From assembly GCA_947175465.1 (NCBI GenBank), contig CAMWMY010000037.1, forward strand, positions 1 through 9,693: a DNA stretch of 9,693 bases, given 5' to 3'. Both the position numbers and the translations under genes were made by a program. The notes beneath the pieces are model-generated. The model was not told the origin of the DNA, made no database searches, and worked only from the letters and a program-made list of their open reading frames with translations. Source of the DNA: an uncultured Erysipelotrichaceae bacterium (GTDB lineage: Bacteria > Bacillota_I > Bacilli_A > Erysipelotrichales > Erysipelotrichaceae). Of this stretch, positions 6,708 through 9,693 are shown piece after piece. The first letter of the stretch is position 1, and every line of letters starts with the position of its first letter.

Positions 6708-8123
6708 TTATCCTTTCTTTTCTTTTATAACTTTACTCAACACAATCGTTAAGATTGCACCTAATACAATAGCTAAAAGATGAGCGACAAGATAATGCAA
6801 ATATCCTCCATTGGCAGGATCTACAATCGTAAACCCTGGTAATCCAGTTGCCCCAAAACCCACAGCTGTAAGTTTTGTAAAATAAACATAGCTACTTGCA
6901 ATAGCACCTGCTAAACACCCTGCGATAAGTGGATAACGATACTTCACATTAATTCCAAAAAGAGCTGGCTCTGAAATTCCAAACAATGTAGAAGTAAACG
7001 CTGATACAGCTATAGAACGTTTTTTATTATCACGATAGTTCAGTAATAAATAACCTAAAACTGCTCCCCCTTGCCCCATTAAAGCAACAGACATTAATGG
7101 ATTTAAAAAGTCACGTGACGTATCTTGTAATAATTGCGTCTCTATCGCACCAAATGTATGATGAAGTCCCGTAATCACAATAATTTGTTGAATTCCCCCA
7201 AAAATCATATATCCAAAGACACCTAAATGTTCTACTAACCATAGCAATCCATTCGTAATTCCTATACCAAGTCCTCTTCCAAATGGTCCTACAATTGTGA
7301 AAAGGAAAAAAGCAGAAATTAAAATCGTTAGCATAGGAGATAAAACAAACTTTAACATATCAGGTAAAATTTTATTAAATTTCTTATCTAAGAAAGCCAC
7401 TATATACCCCATTATAAGTGCAATAATAATTCCACCTTGAAACCCTACTAATTCTATATTAAGACCAAAAATATTAATCATTTCTGCCTGAGCACTTCCA
7501 TTAGCTACCCCATACGCATTTGCTAAACTTGGTGATACCAAAAGAGCTCCTAAAGCAAGTCCAAGTGCAGGGCGTCCTCCAAATCGTTTCACAGCAGAAT
7601 ATGCTACGATCATTGGAAGGAAATCAAAAATAGCTCCTGATGCAATTTCTATCATTCGATAAATACCTGAAATTGATGGTACTTTTTCAATAATAGATGT
7701 TGCTCCAAACAACCCTTTTGTAGATAAAAGAGACCCTAATCCAAGCAAAAGAGCTGCTGCTAAAATCGAAGGCATAATTTCAATAAAGACATCGGAAAGA
7801 GCCTTCATAAAACGCTGTATTGGATTCTTTTTATTAGCTAAAACTTCTTCATCTATTTGCGTATCACGATGGATACCAATATATTCAGAGAAAGCATCAT
7901 AAATATTATTTACTAACCCTGCCCCAAAAATAATTTGGAGTTGATCACTTGCTACAAACACCCCTTTAACAAGTCTCACCTTCTCTAACCCTTCCATATC
8001 TACTTTACTATTATCTTTTAAAACTAAACGCAAACGTGTTGCACAATGAGTCAAATGAGCAATATTTTCTTTTCCACCAACCAATGCTTCAATTTTCTCA
8101 TTAATATCTGCAAATTCTGACAT
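6708..8123 (-). CDS. PTS EIIBC permease, glucose/sucrose superfamily, probably for sucrose or alpha-galactosides
   Basis: A membrane permease that imports a sugar while phosphorylating it. The N-terminal IIB domain (about 1-85) contains the phosphorylated cysteine in HCATRLRL (Cys27). The IIC domain (about 105-465) is strongly hydrophobic with about ten membrane segments and carries GFQG (227-230), GLHHTFGAIE (319-328) and the substrate-binding signature GISEPALFG (382-390, Glu385). The 471-residue protein ends shortly after IIC, so there is no IIA domain; a Crr-like EIIA must be borrowed in trans. First gene of the operon, with a strong AGGAGG Shine-Dalgarno about 7 nt before its ATG. IIBC proteins of this group include ScrA (sucrose), TreP (trehalose) and MurP. 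The GH32 partner favours sucrose; the GH36 partner suggests raffinose or melibiose. The exact substrate cannot be read from sequence. Confidence 0.9.
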   Translation of the reverse strand: MSEFADINEKIEALVGGKENIAHLTHCATRLRLVLKDNSKVDMEGLEKVRLVKGVFVASDQLQIIFGAGLVNNIYDAFSEYIGIHRDTQIDEEVLANKKNPIQRFMKALSDVFIEIMPSILAAALLLGLGSLLSTKGLFGATSIIEKVPSISGIYRMIEIASGAIFDFLPMIVAYSAVKRFGGRPALGLALGALLVSPSLANAYGVANGSAQAEMINIFGLNIELVGFQGGIIIALIMGYIVAFLDKKFNKILPDMLKFVLSPMLTILISAFFLFTIVGPFGRGLGIGITNGLLWLVEHLGVFGYMIFGGIQQIIVITGLHHTFGAIETQLLQDTSRDFLNPLMSVALMGQGGAVLGYLLLNYRDNKKRSIAVSAFTSTLFGISEPALFGINVKYRYPLIAGCLAGAIASSYVYFTKLTAVGFGATGLPGFTIVDPANGGYLHYLVAHLLAIVLGAILTIVLSKVIKEKKG

Positions 8124-8227
8124 CTAAACCCCTCCTCTATTGGTTAATTTCATCATACTCTTTATTTCTTTTTCTTAAAATGGTAAAATGTAGACAAGAA
8201 TAGTAATTTTGTAGAGGGATCTCCATT
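8124..8227. promoter_or_regulatory. Divergent promoter and operator region, sugar operon / AraC regulator
   Basis: This 104-bp gap must hold both promoters. For the operon (minus strand) TATGAT at 8152-8157 is a good -10; at 17 bp the -35 is TTTTAA (8175-8180), a poor match, as expected of an activator-dependent promoter. For the regulator (plus strand) TAAAAT (8184-8189) is a possible -10 with a weak TTTATT (8161-8166) 17 bp upstream. The regulator's Shine-Dalgarno AGAGGG (8213-8218) is 9 nt before its ATG. No catabolite-responsive element with the central CG is seen, nor a RAT-type antiterminator hairpin. Confidence 0.6.
8189..8215. promoter_or_regulatory. TGTAGA direct repeat, candidate AraC-family operator
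   Basis: TGTAGA occurs at 8189-8194 and again at 8210-8215, 21 bp start to start, about two helical turns. Similar bases precede both (TGGTAAAA before the first, TAGTAATTTT before the second). Seen from the operon, the near copy is roughly at -46 and the far copy at -67 if transcription begins near 8145, just beyond the weak -35. AraC itself uses half-sites 21 bp apart in a similar place. The far copy overlaps the regulator's Shine-Dalgarno, so binding could also restrain the regulator gene. The binding role is inferred. Confidence 0.5.
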
Positions 8228-9067
8228 ATGAATTTTTTATTTAATAATCTTAATACAAACCCATATATTAGTGTTTATACCGTTGGTTATGAAAAAACAA
8301 ACCCAAGACATTCTTATGGTCCTGCTAGAAGAAGTGGCTATATGCTTCATTATATCTATTCTGGGAAAGGACAATTTACTTGCCAAGGAAAAACTCATCA
8401 ACTAAAAGCTGGAGACTTCTTTTTTATTTCTCCACACGCTACGATCACTTATACAGCAGATGATAAAGATCCTTGGATTTATTATTGGTTTGGCTTTCGA
8501 GGTGATTTAGTAGAACATTACCTTAAGAACACATCGATTAGTATAAATAACCCTATTTTTTCACTTAATAATTCTACAGAGAGAATTAAATCTGCAATGA
8601 GTCGCTTAATTGAAATCTCACTTATTTCAGAACATAACGATATGCTTTTAAACTCTTGTTTATTAGAAATACTTTACCAACTTAGTCAAAGTTTTCCTAA
8701 AAAAGCTCCCTTACAACAAAGAGTAAGCCAAAACTTATTACTTGCCAAAGCTCTTGCCTATCTTGAGCATAATTATGGTCAAAACATTAAAATAGGAACT
8801 TTAGCTACCCTTTTAAATATTGATCGGTCCTACCTTCATCGACTCTTTATAGAACAACTCGAAGTATCACCCAAACAATTTTTAACAAATATCCGTCTTG
8901 AAAAAGCTAAGCAATTATTATTAGATAGTGATTTAAGTATAAGAAATATTGCATATTCTGTTGGTTTTGATGATGCAAGTAATTTCTCTAAACTTTTTAA
9001 ACAAGAAACAGGAATGACTGCAAATTCTTATAGAAAAAAAGCAAAACGAATATCTTCAACTCCTTAA
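8228..9067 (+). CDS. AraC-family regulator of the sugar operon (MsmR/RafR-like)
   Basis: A sugar-sensing DNA-binding protein, probably the activator of the divergent PTS-GH32-GH36 operon. The 279 residues have the standard two-part build. The N-terminal cupin ligand domain (about 12-100) contains YIYSGKGQF (42-50), LKAGDFFFISP (59-69) and WIYYWFGFRG (83-92). The C-terminal AraC DNA-binding domain (about 170-270) has two helix-turn-helix units: IGTLATLLNIDRSYLHRLF (189-207), and DLSIRNIAYSVGFDDASNF (235-253) followed by the family signature region up to TGMTANSYRKK (261-271). Start ATG 8228 has AGAGGG at 9-nt spacing. Divergent orientation to a sugar operon is typical of MsmR and RafR, which activate raffinose and multiple-sugar loci in streptococci. 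The ligand is not determinable here; a phosphorylated or free alpha-galactoside or sucrose is likely. Confidence 0.92.
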   Translation: MNFLFNNLNTNPYISVYTVGYEKTNPRHSYGPARRSGYMLHYIYSGKGQFTCQGKTHQLKAGDFFFISPHATITYTADDKDPWIYYWFGFRGDLVEHYLKNTSISINNPIFSLNNSTERIKSAMSRLIEISLISEHNDMLLNSCLLEILYQLSQSFPKKAPLQQRVSQNLLLAKALAYLEHNYGQNIKIGTLATLLNIDRSYLHRLFIEQLEVSPKQFLTNIRLEKAKQLLLDSDLSIRNIAYSVGFDDASNFSKLFKQETGMTANSYRKKAKRISSTP

Positions 9068-9075
9068 TATATAAT

Positions 9076-9116
9076 AAAAATGCATCTTTTCTTCTGATCA
9101 GATATGCATTTTCATG
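9076..9116. terminator. Probable two-way terminator between regulator and DUF6273 gene
   Basis: AAAATGCAT (9077-9085) pairs with ATGCATTTT (9104-9112), a 9-bp stem, and the interior holds a second small palindrome TCTGATCAGA (9093-9102). It starts 9 nt after the regulator stop. On the plus strand the T run is only four; on the minus strand it is TTTTTATTATAT, which is better. The stem is AT-rich, so efficiency is uncertain. Confidence 0.6.
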
Positions 9117-9148
9117 TTTCATTCTTCTATAAATATTTTTTACTTCAT

Positions 9149-9693
9149 CTATGATATAGAAACTTCTGAAGCCTCTTCTGTATCTGTTCCTTCATTATCA
9201 ACTACTGGTTTTTTCCCTGGTAAATATACCCAGAATGCTGGTCGAGCATTAGAAGAATAACCAGCTATCCAATCAACACTAGTTCCAGATAATACATATA
9301 CAGTCCCAGCTGTATTTGAATGTCGTAATAATGTACTATCTCCAGTTAACTTACTTAAATTTGCGATTTTCTCTCCCATTGTTAATAGTCTTTGATCATT
9401 TGCAGCATACTCACCAGTAAGTCCATTTATATCTTCTATACTTAATAAAAATACTTTATCGTAAGTAGACTGTACAGTCTTCGCACTAATATCGCTGTAA
9501 TATATCTGTGTTTCTATAATATTCTCTTTTAAAATATTTGGTTGATTATTTAACCAAGTACTATTTAATTCGTTTCTTACATTTGAGTTATTCCAATCTA
9601 TAGAACTATTATCACTGCCTCTCATACTATAACTCCCTACACTATTCTTCGCCCATAACAGTGCTTTCTCTCCATCATTGGCTAGTACATAAT
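9149..9693 (-). CDS. DUF6273-like surface or secreted protein, C-terminal part (5' end outside window)
   Basis: The open frame runs off the right edge; 180 residues of the C-terminal end are visible, starting YVLANDGEKALLWAKN. The Met encoded at 9623-9625 is internal: the frame stays open to the edge and the conserved domain pattern begins upstream of it. Visible features fit DUF6273: ALLWAKN near the start, then WNNSNVRNELNSTWL, the TYDKVFLLSIEDINGL segment, RHSNTAGTVYVLSG, and a closing RPAFWVYLPG. Such domains occur in large extracellular proteins of gut Bacillota; the function is unknown. The tail after the domain is acidic and Ser/Thr-rich and ends EASEVSIS, with no LPxTG motif or C-terminal membrane anchor, so any anchoring or signal peptide lies in the missing part. 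I assign the domain from memory of its pattern, not from a search. Confidence 0.7.
   Translation of the reverse strand, partial: YVLANDGEKALLWAKNSVGSYSMRGSDNSSIDWNNSNVRNELNSTWLNNQPNILKENIIETQIYYSDISAKTVQSTYDKVFLLSIEDINGLTGEYAANDQRLLTMGEKIANLSKLTGDSTLLRHSNTAGTVYVLSGTSVDWIAGYSSNARPAFWVYLPGKKPVVDNEGTDTEEASEVSIS

Noticed and set aside
8124..8227. Possible LicT/SacT-type antiterminator control of the PTS operon
   Set aside because: No RAT-like sequence or leader terminator hairpin is present before the permease gene; the divergent AraC regulator and direct repeat give a better explanation.
9149..9625. Complete 158-residue protein starting at the ATG 9623-9625
   Set aside because: The frame continues open to the window edge and the residues upstream of that Met fit the same domain, so the gene is a truncated 3' end and not a small complete gene.

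Overview
The window is AT-rich DNA with short intergenic gaps, strong AGGAGG-type ribosome binding sites and a glmS ribozyme in front of glmS. All of these fit a low-GC Gram-positive bacterium (Bacillota). A gut Erysipelotrichales-like host is plausible from the overall style of the proteins, but I cannot fix the genus. No IS element, CRISPR array, tRNA or rRNA gene is visible.

Layout from left to right. Bases 1-149 are a leader before a clpP-type Clp protease gene (150-719, +), which ends in a rho-independent terminator. Bases 720-1078 hold no protein gene. They carry that terminator, a near-consensus promoter and an intact glmS ribozyme controlling glmS (1079-2893, +; glutamine--fructose-6-phosphate aminotransferase). 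glmS ends in its own terminator and then meets a convergent three-gene operon on the minus strand, with a hairpin between them that could work in both directions.

That operon is transcribed from 8123 down to 3050: a PTS EIIBC permease of the glucose/sucrose superfamily, a GH32 sucrose-6-phosphate hydrolase-type enzyme, and a GH36 alpha-galactosidase. Spacing is 6 nt and then 1 nt, so translation is probably coupled. An AraC-family regulator (8228-9067, +) is divergent from it. The 104-bp gap between them carries a TGTAGA direct repeat with exactly 21-bp periodicity just upstream of the operon's weak -35, which suits an AraC-type activator. I read this as a sugar-induced locus for sucrose and alpha-galactosyl sugars (raffinose or melibiose type). 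The PTS imports and phosphorylates the sugar, GH36 removes galactose, and GH32 cleaves the fructoside. It has no own EIIA and no fructokinase, so those must come from elsewhere in the genome.

At the right edge, after another possible two-way terminator, lies the 3' end of a minus-strand gene (9149-9693, 5' end outside). Its product resembles the DUF6273 domain found in surface or secreted proteins of gut Bacillota.

Most of the window is recognisable metabolism and proteolysis. The points most worth a second look are the biochemical puzzle of coupling a sucrose-type PTS to an intracellular alpha-galactosidase, the 21-bp operator repeat, the very compact ribozyme P2 capped by a cUACGg tetraloop, and a ClpP with unusual residues around its catalytic serine.
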